Positions 8,090-16,430 of a DNA stretch of 64,000 bases are shown here, one piece after another. The translations under genes were made by a program, and so were the position numbers. This DNA is from an uncultured Prevotella sp. (lineage in GTDB: Bacteria > Bacteroidota > Bacteroidia > Bacteroidales > Bacteroidaceae). The notes beneath the pieces are model-generated. The model was not told the DNA's origin. It made no database searches and saw only the letters and a list, made by a program, of their open reading frames with translations. Location: contig ONKL01000005.1 of the NCBI GenBank assembly GCA_900318395.1, positions 16,779 to 80,778 on the forward strand. The letters are read 5' to 3'. The stretch's first letter is position 1; each line of letters opens with the position of its first letter.

Positions 8090-8115
8090 GGCTTTACGCT
8101 GATGTGCGTAAAGCC
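8090..8115. terminator. Bidirectional hairpin terminator between convergent genes
   Basis: GGCTTTACGC (8090-8099) pairs perfectly with GCGTAAAGCC (8106-8115) around 6 nt. It begins 2 bp after the regulator's stop codon. The stop codon of the P-type ATPase lies within the stem. On the minus strand the stem is followed by TTTATT, so termination is stronger for the ATPase gene. Confidence 0.75.
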
Positions 8116-10079
8116 CTCATGGCATTGAATACGGCCAGAACGGTCACGCCTACATCGGCGAATACGGCCAGGGCCATGTTTGCCAGTCCGAAGGTGGCAA
8201 GCAGGAGGACTGAAACCTTGATGGCAATGGCGAAGATGGCATTCTGACGGGCGATAGAGATGGTCTTGCGTGCTATCCGGATGGCTGTCGCTACCTTTGA
8301 AGGCTGGTCATCCATCAGCACTACATCTGCAGCTTCGATGGCGGCATCGCTGCCAAGACCGCCCATCGCAATACCTACATCTGCCCGAGCCAATACTGGG
8401 GCATCGTTGATGCCATCGCCCACGAAAGCCACTACAGGCTTGTCGGAGTTGCCTCCGTTGACAGTCTCTGGAGGTGTGAGCAGACGCTCTATATGGCTGA
8501 CCTTATCTGCGGGCAGCAGTCCGGCATGGTATTCGTCGAGTTGCAGTTGCTCTGCTACATGGTGCCCCACTTCCTCACGATCACCTGTCAGCATCACGGT
8601 CTTCCCAACACCCAGTTTTTTGAGTTGGGCAATGGCTTCTTTACTGTCAGCCTTGATCTTGTCATTGATGACAATATGTCCTGCATACTGTCCGTCGATA
8701 GCCATGTGGATAATGGTTCCCGATGCTGCTTGATGTTGGTGCTCACATTGTGGGCAGTCGTGCCACTGGGCACCGATAGTGTCCATCATCTTTGTATTGC
8801 CCACACACACGATGTTATCACCTACCTTTGCGCGGATGCCCTGGCCTGCTATCTCCTCGACATCGCTGATGTGGCAACCATCGGTAGCTTCTTCAGGGAA
8901 AGCGTCGCGCAGTGCAGCTCCGATAGGGTGGGTAGAGTAGTGCTCCACATGGGCAGCCAGATGCAACAGATGATGGGCGTCGTATCGCTCAGGGTGTACA
9001 GCCTCTACGGCAAACTGCCCGTGAGTCAGGGTACCTGTCTTGTCGAAGACGACGGTTCCCACCTTGGCGAGGATGTCCATATAGTTAGCTCCCTTGATGA
9101 GTATACCCCTTCGGGAGGCTCCTCCGATGCCCCCGAAAAAGGTGAGGGGCACACTGATGACCAGCGCACATGGACAACTGACAACGAGGAACATGAGTGC
9201 TCGATAGAGCCATGTGGCAAACGAACCTCCCAGGAGTGTCGGAATGACTGCGAGGGCGATGGCGGCAAATACCACTACAGGCGTATAGACGCGGGCAAAG
9301 CGGGTGATGAAAGCTTCGCTCTGAGACTTATGCTCGCTGGCATGTTCCACGAGATTCAGGATCTTTGACACTGTGCTCTCGCCAAAGGTCTTGGTGACCT
9401 GAACCCTGATGACACCTGAGATGTTGACGCAGCCAGAGATGACCTCGTCGGTCTCAGTTACTTCGCGTGGTAGGGTCTCACCTGTCAGGGCAACGGTATT
9501 GAGTGAGGTGCTGCCCTCTACGATGAAACCGTCGAGCGGAACCTTCTCTCCCGGGCGGATGACAATTATCTCATCTATCTGAACCTCCTCAGGACTGACA
9601 TCCTTCAGTCCGGTGGAAGTTTCTACGTGGGCTACGTCAGGGCGTATATCCATTAAGTGGGCAATGCTTTCCCGGCTCTTTCCCTCGGCATAGCCCTCGA
9701 ACAGCTCGCCTACCTGGAAGAAGAGCATCACAAAGACCGCCTCAGGAAATTCGGTTTCCGCCCCAGGCAGGAACCCGATGCAGAGCGCACCGATGGTGGC
9801 TATCGACATCAGAAAATGCTCGTTGAAAGCCTCGCCCTCGGTCAGTCCCTCGACGGCTTCCTTCAGTGTGTCGTGACCAATCAGGAGGTAGGGGACGAGG
9901 TAGACCATGAGCAACTGCCACTTGGGCAGGTCCAAAGTCTTTTCGACAGCAACCGCCATGATGAGCAGTATGACGGTGATACCAATGAGCCAGAGCTGCT
10001 TGCTCAAAGAATGCTCGTGATGGTGCTCATGTTCATGCTCATGCTCACAGCACTCGTGTTGATGATTCTCGTGTGACAT
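8094..10079 (-). CDS. Zn/Cd-type heavy-metal P1B ATPase
   Basis: A 661-residue metal-exporting P-type ATPase of the ZntA/CadA group, expected in the inner membrane and pumping Zn, Cd or similar divalent ions out. The intramembrane metal motif SCPCALVIS lies near residue 302, the phosphorylation motif DKTGTLT near 345, and MLTGD and GDGINDAPVL follow. TGETLPREV is the actuator motif. A His-rich N terminus (CCEHEHEHEHHHEH) replaces the usual ferredoxin-like HMA domain and probably binds metal. Ion specificity is inferred from the CPC motif and the family. The gene converges on the LacI-type regulator and its stop lies inside the shared terminator stem. Confidence 0.93.
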   Translation of the reverse strand: MSHENHQHECCEHEHEHEHHHEHSLSKQLWLIGITVILLIMAVAVEKTLDLPKWQLLMVYLVPYLLIGHDTLKEAVEGLTEGEAFNEHFLMSIATIGALCIGFLPGAETEFPEAVFVMLFFQVGELFEGYAEGKSRESIAHLMDIRPDVAHVETSTGLKDVSPEEVQIDEIIVIRPGEKVPLDGFIVEGSTSLNTVALTGETLPREVTETDEVISGCVNISGVIRVQVTKTFGESTVSKILNLVEHASEHKSQSEAFITRFARVYTPVVVFAAIALAVIPTLLGGSFATWLYRALMFLVVSCPCALVISVPLTFFGGIGGASRRGILIKGANYMDILAKVGTVVFDKTGTLTHGQFAVEAVHPERYDAHHLLHLAAHVEHYSTHPIGAALRDAFPEEATDGCHISDVEEIAGQGIRAKVGDNIVCVGNTKMMDTIGAQWHDCPQCEHQHQAASGTIIHMAIDGQYAGHIVINDKIKADSKEAIAQLKKLGVGKTVMLTGDREEVGHHVAEQLQLDEYHAGLLPADKVSHIERLLTPPETVNGGNSDKPVVAFVGDGINDAPVLARADVGIAMGGLGSDAAIEAADVVLMDDQPSKVATAIRIARKTISIARQNAIFAIAIKVSVLLLATFGLANMALAVFADVGVTVLAVFNAMRALRTSA

Positions 10080-10127
10080 ATTATACCTTTTTATAATTAC
10101 AAATACCTAAATTTTCCTTTCTGGGTG

Positions 10128-10161
10128 CAAAGTTACAAAGAGAGTTTCGCAACTTAGTTGC
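10128..10161 (-). promoter_or_regulatory. Probable promoter and palindromic operator of the metal ATPase
   Basis: On the minus strand TAACTTTG (complement of 10128-10135) fits the -7 box. No good TTG sits 20 nt upstream. Instead GCAAC-TTA-GTTGC, a perfect 5-bp-arm palindrome, occupies 10149-10161. A missing -33 box with a palindrome in its place suggests activator- or repressor-controlled expression, plausible for a metal-response gene; the regulator is not identified. Confidence 0.45.
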
Positions 10162-10178
10162 AATTTTTTCGTCGAATA

Positions 10179-10210
10179 TTTGTTTATATCAAAGAAAATG
10201 TCTAAATTTG
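10179..10210 (+). promoter_or_regulatory. Promoter of sensor-glycosidase operon
   Basis: TTTG at 10179-10182, 20 nt, then TAAATTTG at 10203-10210, 40 nt before the ATG at 10250. It is divergent from the metal ATPase promoter. Confidence 0.65.
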
Positions 10211-10249
10211 TAGCGAATTATGGACTTTTAATAAATTGCCAATAACTAT

Positions 10250-13200
10250 ATGAAGCAGTTTCTGACAACTATTATGTTTCTGTGCTGCCTGGGCGCTAGT
10301 GCTGCCTCGACAGTGATTCCTGATATGAAGTTCCGTCGTCTCGACAGTCGTGACGGTTTGTCAAACTCTCAGATTAACTGTATGTTTCAGGACTCCAAAG
10401 GTATTATATGGGTAGGTACGCCATACGGATTCAACCGTTATGACGGCTATCGTTTCCGCATCTTCTATTCTGATCCCAACGATACGACGACGTTGCGGAA
10501 TAATTATGTGGATATGATCTGGGAGGACATCAACGGTAAGTTCTGGCTGAAGCAAGGCATGAATTACAGTATCTTCGACCCGATTACAGAGAGAACCATG
10601 CGTAATCCGTCGCCATATCTGGCTAAGTTGGGAATTACGGGAGGTATAGACCGTATCTATATCGATTCGAAGAAAAACATTTGGGTAAAGACTTACACGG
10701 ACGGTCTCTATTGTTATAATCCCCAAACGGAGAAGAAGACATTGACGAAGTATGGCTATGGTCAGGAGGAGTTTCCCCAAGAGTTCTGGTTCTCGTCTTT
10801 TGCTGAGTATAACGGCCAGCTTATCGTGGCATCGAGCGATGGTGATCTGATGGCTGTCGACGGTTCGAGGGGAAAGGTGGTGTGGAAAGATTCCTTCATT
10901 CGCCAGCATGGTGGAGCCCCCAGTTCTGATTATAGGGTTGTTGTGGACAATTTCGGCAACTACTGGGTGCTCTCCAATGGTACGACCTATATTTACGAGC
11001 AGAAGGAGAAGAAGTGGCACATGTCTATCAACGCTTTCTTCGGACAAAAGGGTCTGGCTTCTCTGCCGGAAAATCTACTTGTGTGGGATCTCGTGATGGA
11101 TCAGCGCAATTGGCTTTGGCTGGCTACTGACCATGAGGGACTCATTGTCATCGACACGAAGACGATGGATATGCGCCAGTTCCTCAACAATAAGTTTGAT
11201 GAGACCTCAATCAGTGAGAACACGGTTAAGCACCTGTTGTTGGATAATAGCGGCAACATGTGGATCGGTGCCTATCGCAGTGGCCTGAATCAGTATATTG
11301 AGAAACCGTTGGCTTTTAAGACACTGGAAGTAGGAGATGTCAACACAGCGACCGAGGATTCGCAGGGCAATTTCTGGATTGGTACAGATGACAGGGGTAT
11401 TATTAAGTATGACCCGAAGACGGGAGAGATGCAGACGCTCAACAAGGCGAATAGTCCGCTGATCTCTGATATCATGGTTGCCAGCTATGGTGCTCGCGAC
11501 GGTTCTGTCTGGTTCGGAACCTACAATGGCGGTCTGGTACATATTGACAACGGACAGGTGAAGGTCTATACGGCCTCTAATGCCGATGGAGCGTTGCTGA
11601 ACAATAACGTATGGTCTGTCACTGAGGACAAATGGGGCGATATATGGATTGGTACACTCGGCAATGGTGTGCAAAGACTCAATCTGAAGACAGGTAAGTT
11701 CAAGACTTGGAGTACGTATAACACAAAGCTGAAAGAGAACTTCATGACCAGCATAGGATGGATCAAGAAGGGATGGCTTATCGTTGGTCATTCCGTGTTC
11801 TATTCGCTTATCAATCCAGTCAGCGGTCAGGTGATGAATTTCGAGATTCCTGCCATTCCTGGTCAGCCGGCTGCAAATGCTACCAGCGTCTGTGTGATGG
11901 AGGATAGTCGTGAACTTATTTGGTATGGTTCTACATCGGGCTGCTGTATTGTCGACCGTAAGACAGGACAGCAGAAGATGCTTGATATGAACAATGGCCT
12001 GATAGGCTCAAGCGTGTCGGGCATCGCAGAGGACAAACTTCATACCATGTGGGTGGTTACCGATCACGGTATCTCAAATGTCGTTCCACAAAAGGAGGAT
12101 AATGGCGAGTGGACATTCCTTGTGCGCAGCTTCAGTTCAAAGGATGGTCTGCAGCAGGGACCTTATAACAAGCGTTCCATCAGCTGTACGCGCGAAGGCC
12201 TGATTCTCGTTGGAGGTCTTGGAGGATTGGATGTTATTGATCCCAAACTGGTATCAGGTGTCAATAATACGGAAAAACCTATCTTTAGTGGCCTGAAACT
12301 GTTTGGTCAGCAGATTGGCGTGGGTGAAGAGTTCGGTGGTCGAGTCATCCTCGAAGAGGCCCTAAACGAATGCCGTGAACTGACACTTCGCCATGACGAG
12401 AACCAGTTTACAATCCAGTTGGGATCTAATAAGGGTGAGATTCATAACCCCTCAAGATTCATCTATATGCTTGAGGGCTTCAGCGACCGATGGATCAAGA
12501 CAGAGGAGCAAGATCCTAACATCACTTATATGTCGCTCCATCATGGCAGTTACACCCTCCATGTGCGCATGCTGAATGAGGACGGTACGATGGGACAGAA
12601 CGAGGCTACCTTGAAGATTACAATCACGCCACCGTTGCTGCGTAACAGATGGATCCTGTTGCTCTTCCTGTGCGCTTTGGCTGCAGGTATCTACTTCTGG
12701 CGCCGCTGGTTTATGAAGCGTCAGGCTGAAGAGTTGGAGCGTGAACGCCTGCGCATGGAGCTTACGAAAAAGCAGTGGATGGCCGAGATGAAGGCCCAGC
12801 TCATGAACGAAACAGCGACAGCAGCTCCAGAGCAGCAAAAGCAAGCTCAGCCCCAGCAGCCCGAATGGGAAATCAGTTCGTTGAACAAACAGTCGGGCGA
12901 CTTGCAGGAGTTTATGAAGGAGCAGTGTGCACAGTTCAAGGCGCCAGAGGGCAAGCGCCTGAAGTTCACCTTCTTCCCCTTGGCCCAGGATCTCGTGATG
13001 GATTTCGACAAGGATTTGCTGGGGCAGGCTATTCAGATCCTGCTGAACAATTCGGTGATGTTCTCGCCCAGTGACTGTCGCATCAAGGTGTTTGTCGACA
13101 AGACCCCGAATCATGGTACTATCCGCATTTCGGATAATGGCATCGGACTCCCTGAGGGGGCTAAGGAGCACATGTTCGATCCTGTGGTAAGCGATGATGA

Positions 13201-13366
13201 TCCAGGTGTATGCCTGCATATTGTTAAGGATATCGTGGCGGCTCATGGCGGTACGGTGACAGGCGACAACAATCCTGGTGGTGGAAGCGTATTCACGATT
13301 ACACTGCCACTTGATCAGCCTGAAGAAATCGAAGAGGCTGTGCTGATGGATGATGATAACAACTAA
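10250..13366 (+). CDS. Two-component propeller sensor with HATPase but no HisKA domain
   Basis: A 1038-residue membrane sensor resembling the Bacteroidota hybrid two-component systems that sense polysaccharide fragments. A signal peptide (residues 1-19) is followed by Reg_prop beta-propeller repeats such as DGLSNSQINCMFQDSKG and WIGTLGNGV. A Y_Y_Y domain (RFIYMLEGFSDRW) follows, then a membrane helix at about 799-816 and a cytoplasmic HATPase (ILLNNSVMF near 930, DNGIGLP near 962, GGGSVFTI near 1010). Between membrane and ATPase there is a Q/P-rich linker. No H-E-x-R-T-P phospho-acceptor, receiver or AraC domain is visible. It is probably co-transcribed with the GH31 gene, 27 bp downstream. 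Whether it still signals is unclear. Confidence 0.85.
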   Translation: MKQFLTTIMFLCCLGASAASTVIPDMKFRRLDSRDGLSNSQINCMFQDSKGIIWVGTPYGFNRYDGYRFRIFYSDPNDTTTLRNNYVDMIWEDINGKFWLKQGMNYSIFDPITERTMRNPSPYLAKLGITGGIDRIYIDSKKNIWVKTYTDGLYCYNPQTEKKTLTKYGYGQEEFPQEFWFSSFAEYNGQLIVASSDGDLMAVDGSRGKVVWKDSFIRQHGGAPSSDYRVVVDNFGNYWVLSNGTTYIYEQKEKKWHMSINAFFGQKGLASLPENLLVWDLVMDQRNWLWLATDHEGLIVIDTKTMDMRQFLNNKFDETSISENTVKHLLLDNSGNMWIGAYRSGLNQYIEKPLAFKTLEVGDVNTATEDSQGNFWIGTDDRGIIKYDPKTGEMQTLNKANSPLISDIMVASYGARDGSVWFGTYNGGLVHIDNGQVKVYTASNADGALLNNNVWSVTEDKWGDIWIGTLGNGVQRLNLKTGKFKTWSTYNTKLKENFMTSIGWIKKGWLIVGHSVFYSLINPVSGQVMNFEIPAIPGQPAANATSVCVMEDSRELIWYGSTSGCCIVDRKTGQQKMLDMNNGLIGSSVSGIAEDKLHTMWVVTDHGISNVVPQKEDNGEWTFLVRSFSSKDGLQQGPYNKRSISCTREGLILVGGLGGLDVIDPKLVSGVNNTEKPIFSGLKLFGQQIGVGEEFGGRVILEEALNECRELTLRHDENQFTIQLGSNKGEIHNPSRFIYMLEGFSDRWIKTEEQDPNITYMSLHHGSYTLHVRMLNEDGTMGQNEATLKITITPPLLRNRWILLLFLCALAAGIYFWRRWFMKRQAEELERERLRMELTKKQWMAEMKAQLMNETATAAPEQQKQAQPQQPEWEISSLNKQSGDLQEFMKEQCAQFKAPEGKRLKFTFFPLAQDLVMDFDKDLLGQAIQILLNNSVMFSPSDCRIKVFVDKTPNHGTIRISDNGIGLPEGAKEHMFDPVVSDDDPGVCLHIVKDIVAAHGGTVTGDNNPGGGSVFTITLPLDQPEEIEEAVLMDDDNN

Positions 13367-13393
13367 CAAACTATAATTTATTTAAAACAAGGT

Positions 13394-16387
13394 ATGAAAA
13401 AGATCCTAATGATGGTGTCTGCTCTGCTGCTGACAGGAACGTCGATGGCGGCAGAGGTACAGACAAATGGTAACAATGTCACAATTCGTCCTGACGGAGG
13501 TCAGGCTAAAGTCATCAATCTCGAGGTTATCAACGACAACATTATCCGTGTGCGTGCCACCTCGAAGGATGCCCTGCCCGAGAAACCTGCCTCACTGATG
13601 ATTGTGCCGCAAACGGCCCCTGCCAAGGGCTCATACACACTGACTGATGAAGATGGCAACGTGGTAGTAAAAGCCAAGAATGTCAAGGCAGTCGTGTCGA
13701 AGGCTACAGGTGAGGTGACTTTCTTTGATGCAGCAGGCAAGGAACTGCTGAAGGAAGCGAAGGATGGTAAGAAGTTCTGGGACTTCACGGTGCCTGAGCG
13801 CGAACTGGGTATGAAGACGGGTTACACCGTACCCGAGGAGCAGAAACATGGTCTCTCTTGGCAGATGAAGTTTGACAGCCCTGAAGATGAGGCTTTCTAT
13901 GGTCTGGGCCAGCACCAGAGCGAGGAGTTCAATATGAAGGGTAAGAACGAGGATCTGTTCCAGTATAATACAAAGGTGAGCATTCCCTTTGTGCTGTCGA
14001 ATAAGAACTATGGTCTGTTGTGGGATTCGTACAGCTATTGCCGCTTTGGCAATCCCAATGACTACCTGCAGCTGAACCGTGCGTTCAAACTCTATGATCG
14101 CACTGGCAAGGAAGGTCATCTCACGGGAATTTATGTTGATCCGAAAGGCAAGAAACTGGTTCGCGATGAAGACAGTATCTATTATGAATATGGTACGCCT
14201 GAAAAATCTGAGATTGCGCTGAAGACTGACAATGGCGGTATCAAGAACTTCCCGAAGGGCATCAACCTGATGGGTGCCAATGTCACCTACGAAGGCTTTA
14301 TCGAGCCCGAGTGCTGTGGTAAGTGTAAAGGCAAGAGCCAGCTCTATCAGTTTATCCTGTATTATTCAGGCTATGTGAAGGTGTATATTGATGGTAAGGA
14401 GGTGGTGCCCGAGCGTTGGCGCACAGCTTGGAATCCCAATAGCTATAAGTTTGCTACAGAGTTGCAGAAGGGCAAGCGCGTGCAGCTGCGCATAGAGTGG
14501 CGTCCTGATGGTGGTGAGGCTTACTGCGGTCTGCGTGTGGCTCAGCCTCGTAACAAGGCTGAGCGCGAGCAGCTCTCTGTATGGAGTGAGATGGCCAAGG
14601 ATATGGACTATTATTTCATTGCAGGCGAGAATCTCGACCAGGTGGTTTCCGGCTATCGTACGCTGACAGGAAAAGCCAGCCTCTATCCCAAGTGGGTGCT
14701 GGGCTTCTGGCAGAGCCGCGAGCGCTATAAGACTTCCGATGAAATTGAAGGCACGCTGGCTGAGTTCCGTAAGCGCCACATTCCTATCGACAATATCGTG
14801 CAGGACTGGAACTACTGGCCTGAGGATCAGTGGGGGGCTCACACGTTCGAGGCTTCGCGCTATCCCAATCCCCAGCAGATGCTCGACAATGTCCACAAGA
14901 TGCATGGTCGCTTCATGATCTCTGTATGGCCTAAGTTCTATTGCAACACTGACAACTACAAAGAGCTCGATGCCAAGGGTTGGATGTATGTACAGAGTCC
15001 CAATGATGATATCCACGACTGGGTGGGTCGCGGCTATAAGAATGGTTTCTACGATGCATACGATGCTGGTGCCCGTAAGATGTTCTGGCGCCAGATGGAT
15101 GAGAACCTCTACACCAAGTACAATCACGATGGTATCGCAGGTGTCGACGCCTGGTGGATGGATGCCTCTGAGCCTAATGTGCGCGACTGTACCCCGATGT
15201 GGTATCGCAAAGCTCTTAGTGGTCCTACAGCCTTAGGTACCTCTACAGAATATTTCAATGCCTACAGCACCGTGAATGCAGATGCCATCTATCATGGACA
15301 GCGCTCTGTATGGAAGGGTAAGATGAATGAGCCTCGCGTGTTCCTGCTTACCCGTAGCGGCTTCGCAGGCGAGCAGCGCTTCTCTACAGCGACCTGGAGT
15401 GGTGATATCGGCACCCGCTGGGAGGATATGCGTGCTCAGATGACGGCTGGTCTGAACTACTCCATCTCTGGTATTCCTTTCTGGGGTATGGATCAGGGCG
15501 GCTTCTGTGTGGAGAACCGTTATATGGCAGCCCAGCAGCTGTTTGACAAGACTGGTGTTGAGAATGAAGATCTGAAGGAGTGGCGTGAGTTGCAGACACG
15601 TTGGAACCAGTTCGGAACCTTTATCCCGCTCTTCCGTTCTCACGGTCAGTGGCCATTGCGCGAAATCTGGAATATTGCTCCCGATGAGCATCCTGCCTAT
15701 AAGTCATTCGTCTATTATGACAAGCTGCGCTATCGCCTGATGCCATACCTTTATTCGATGGCAGGCTGGGCTCATTTCAAGGACTACACGCTGATGCGCC
15801 CGCTGGTGATGGACTTCAATGGTGATAAGGCAGTGGAGAATATCGGCAACCAGTGGATGTTCGGTCCTGCGCTGATGGCTTGTCCTGTAGGCTACTATAA
15901 GGCTCGCAATCGCAGCGTCTACTTCCCAGAGCAGTGTGGCTGGTATAACCTCTATACCAACGAATATGTCGCTGGAGGTCAGCATCTCATTGTCGATGCA
16001 CCTTACGAGTGTATCCCCGTCTTTGTCCGTGAGGGTGCCATCATTCCATTTGGTCCTGAGATGGAGTGGAGTGATGAGAAACCTGCCGAACTCATCAACC
16101 TCTACGTATATGCAGGCAAGAATGGTTGTTTCCAGCTCTATGAGGACGAAGGAACCAACTACAATTACGAGAAGGGTAAGTATGCTACAATTGACATCAC
16201 TTACGACGATGCTACAAAGACGGTTTCTTTTGGTGCTCGCAAGGGTCAGTTCCCAGGCATGCTGAAGAATCGCCAGTTCAATGTGGTGCTCATCAGCAAG
16301 GATGCATCCAAGCCCCTCAACCTCGATAATCCCGAGGGCAAGATGGTTCAGTATAATGGTAAAGCAGTCAGTGTTACATTGAAGTAA
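13394..16387 (+). CDS. GH31 glycosidase with PA14 insert, probable alpha-xylosidase
   Basis: A 997-residue secreted or periplasmic GH31 enzyme with a signal peptide (MKKILMMVSALLLTGTSMAA). The N-terminal beta-sandwich is interrupted by a PA14-like insert at about residues 275-395 (TYEGFIEPE, YSGYVKVYIDGK, LRIEWRPDGG). This insert is known from xyloglucan alpha-xylosidases such as Cellvibrio Xyl31A. The catalytic barrel carries WWMDASEPN with Asp590 as nucleophile, and WSGDIG with Asp671 as likely acid/base. A GH2 enzyme follows 43 bp downstream. This supports removal of xylose and galactose side chains of xyloglucan or a similar glycan, but no SusCD pair or endo-glucanase is in the window. 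Activity on another alpha-linked sugar is possible. Confidence 0.9.
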   Translation: MKKILMMVSALLLTGTSMAAEVQTNGNNVTIRPDGGQAKVINLEVINDNIIRVRATSKDALPEKPASLMIVPQTAPAKGSYTLTDEDGNVVVKAKNVKAVVSKATGEVTFFDAAGKELLKEAKDGKKFWDFTVPERELGMKTGYTVPEEQKHGLSWQMKFDSPEDEAFYGLGQHQSEEFNMKGKNEDLFQYNTKVSIPFVLSNKNYGLLWDSYSYCRFGNPNDYLQLNRAFKLYDRTGKEGHLTGIYVDPKGKKLVRDEDSIYYEYGTPEKSEIALKTDNGGIKNFPKGINLMGANVTYEGFIEPECCGKCKGKSQLYQFILYYSGYVKVYIDGKEVVPERWRTAWNPNSYKFATELQKGKRVQLRIEWRPDGGEAYCGLRVAQPRNKAEREQLSVWSEMAKDMDYYFIAGENLDQVVSGYRTLTGKASLYPKWVLGFWQSRERYKTSDEIEGTLAEFRKRHIPIDNIVQDWNYWPEDQWGAHTFEASRYPNPQQMLDNVHKMHGRFMISVWPKFYCNTDNYKELDAKGWMYVQSPNDDIHDWVGRGYKNGFYDAYDAGARKMFWRQMDENLYTKYNHDGIAGVDAWWMDASEPNVRDCTPMWYRKALSGPTALGTSTEYFNAYSTVNADAIYHGQRSVWKGKMNEPRVFLLTRSGFAGEQRFSTATWSGDIGTRWEDMRAQMTAGLNYSISGIPFWGMDQGGFCVENRYMAAQQLFDKTGVENEDLKEWRELQTRWNQFGTFIPLFRSHGQWPLREIWNIAPDEHPAYKSFVYYDKLRYRLMPYLYSMAGWAHFKDYTLMRPLVMDFNGDKAVENIGNQWMFGPALMACPVGYYKARNRSVYFPEQCGWYNLYTNEYVAGGQHLIVDAPYECIPVFVREGAIIPFGPEMEWSDEKPAELINLYVYAGKNGCFQLYEDEGTNYNYEKGKYATIDITYDDATKTVSFGARKGQFPGMLKNRQFNVVLISKDASKPLNLDNPEGKMVQYNGKAVSVTLK

Positions 16388-16430
16388 TAGTGAGTAGGCT
16401 CGATGTGAAACATCAATAGTGAAAAGTGAG

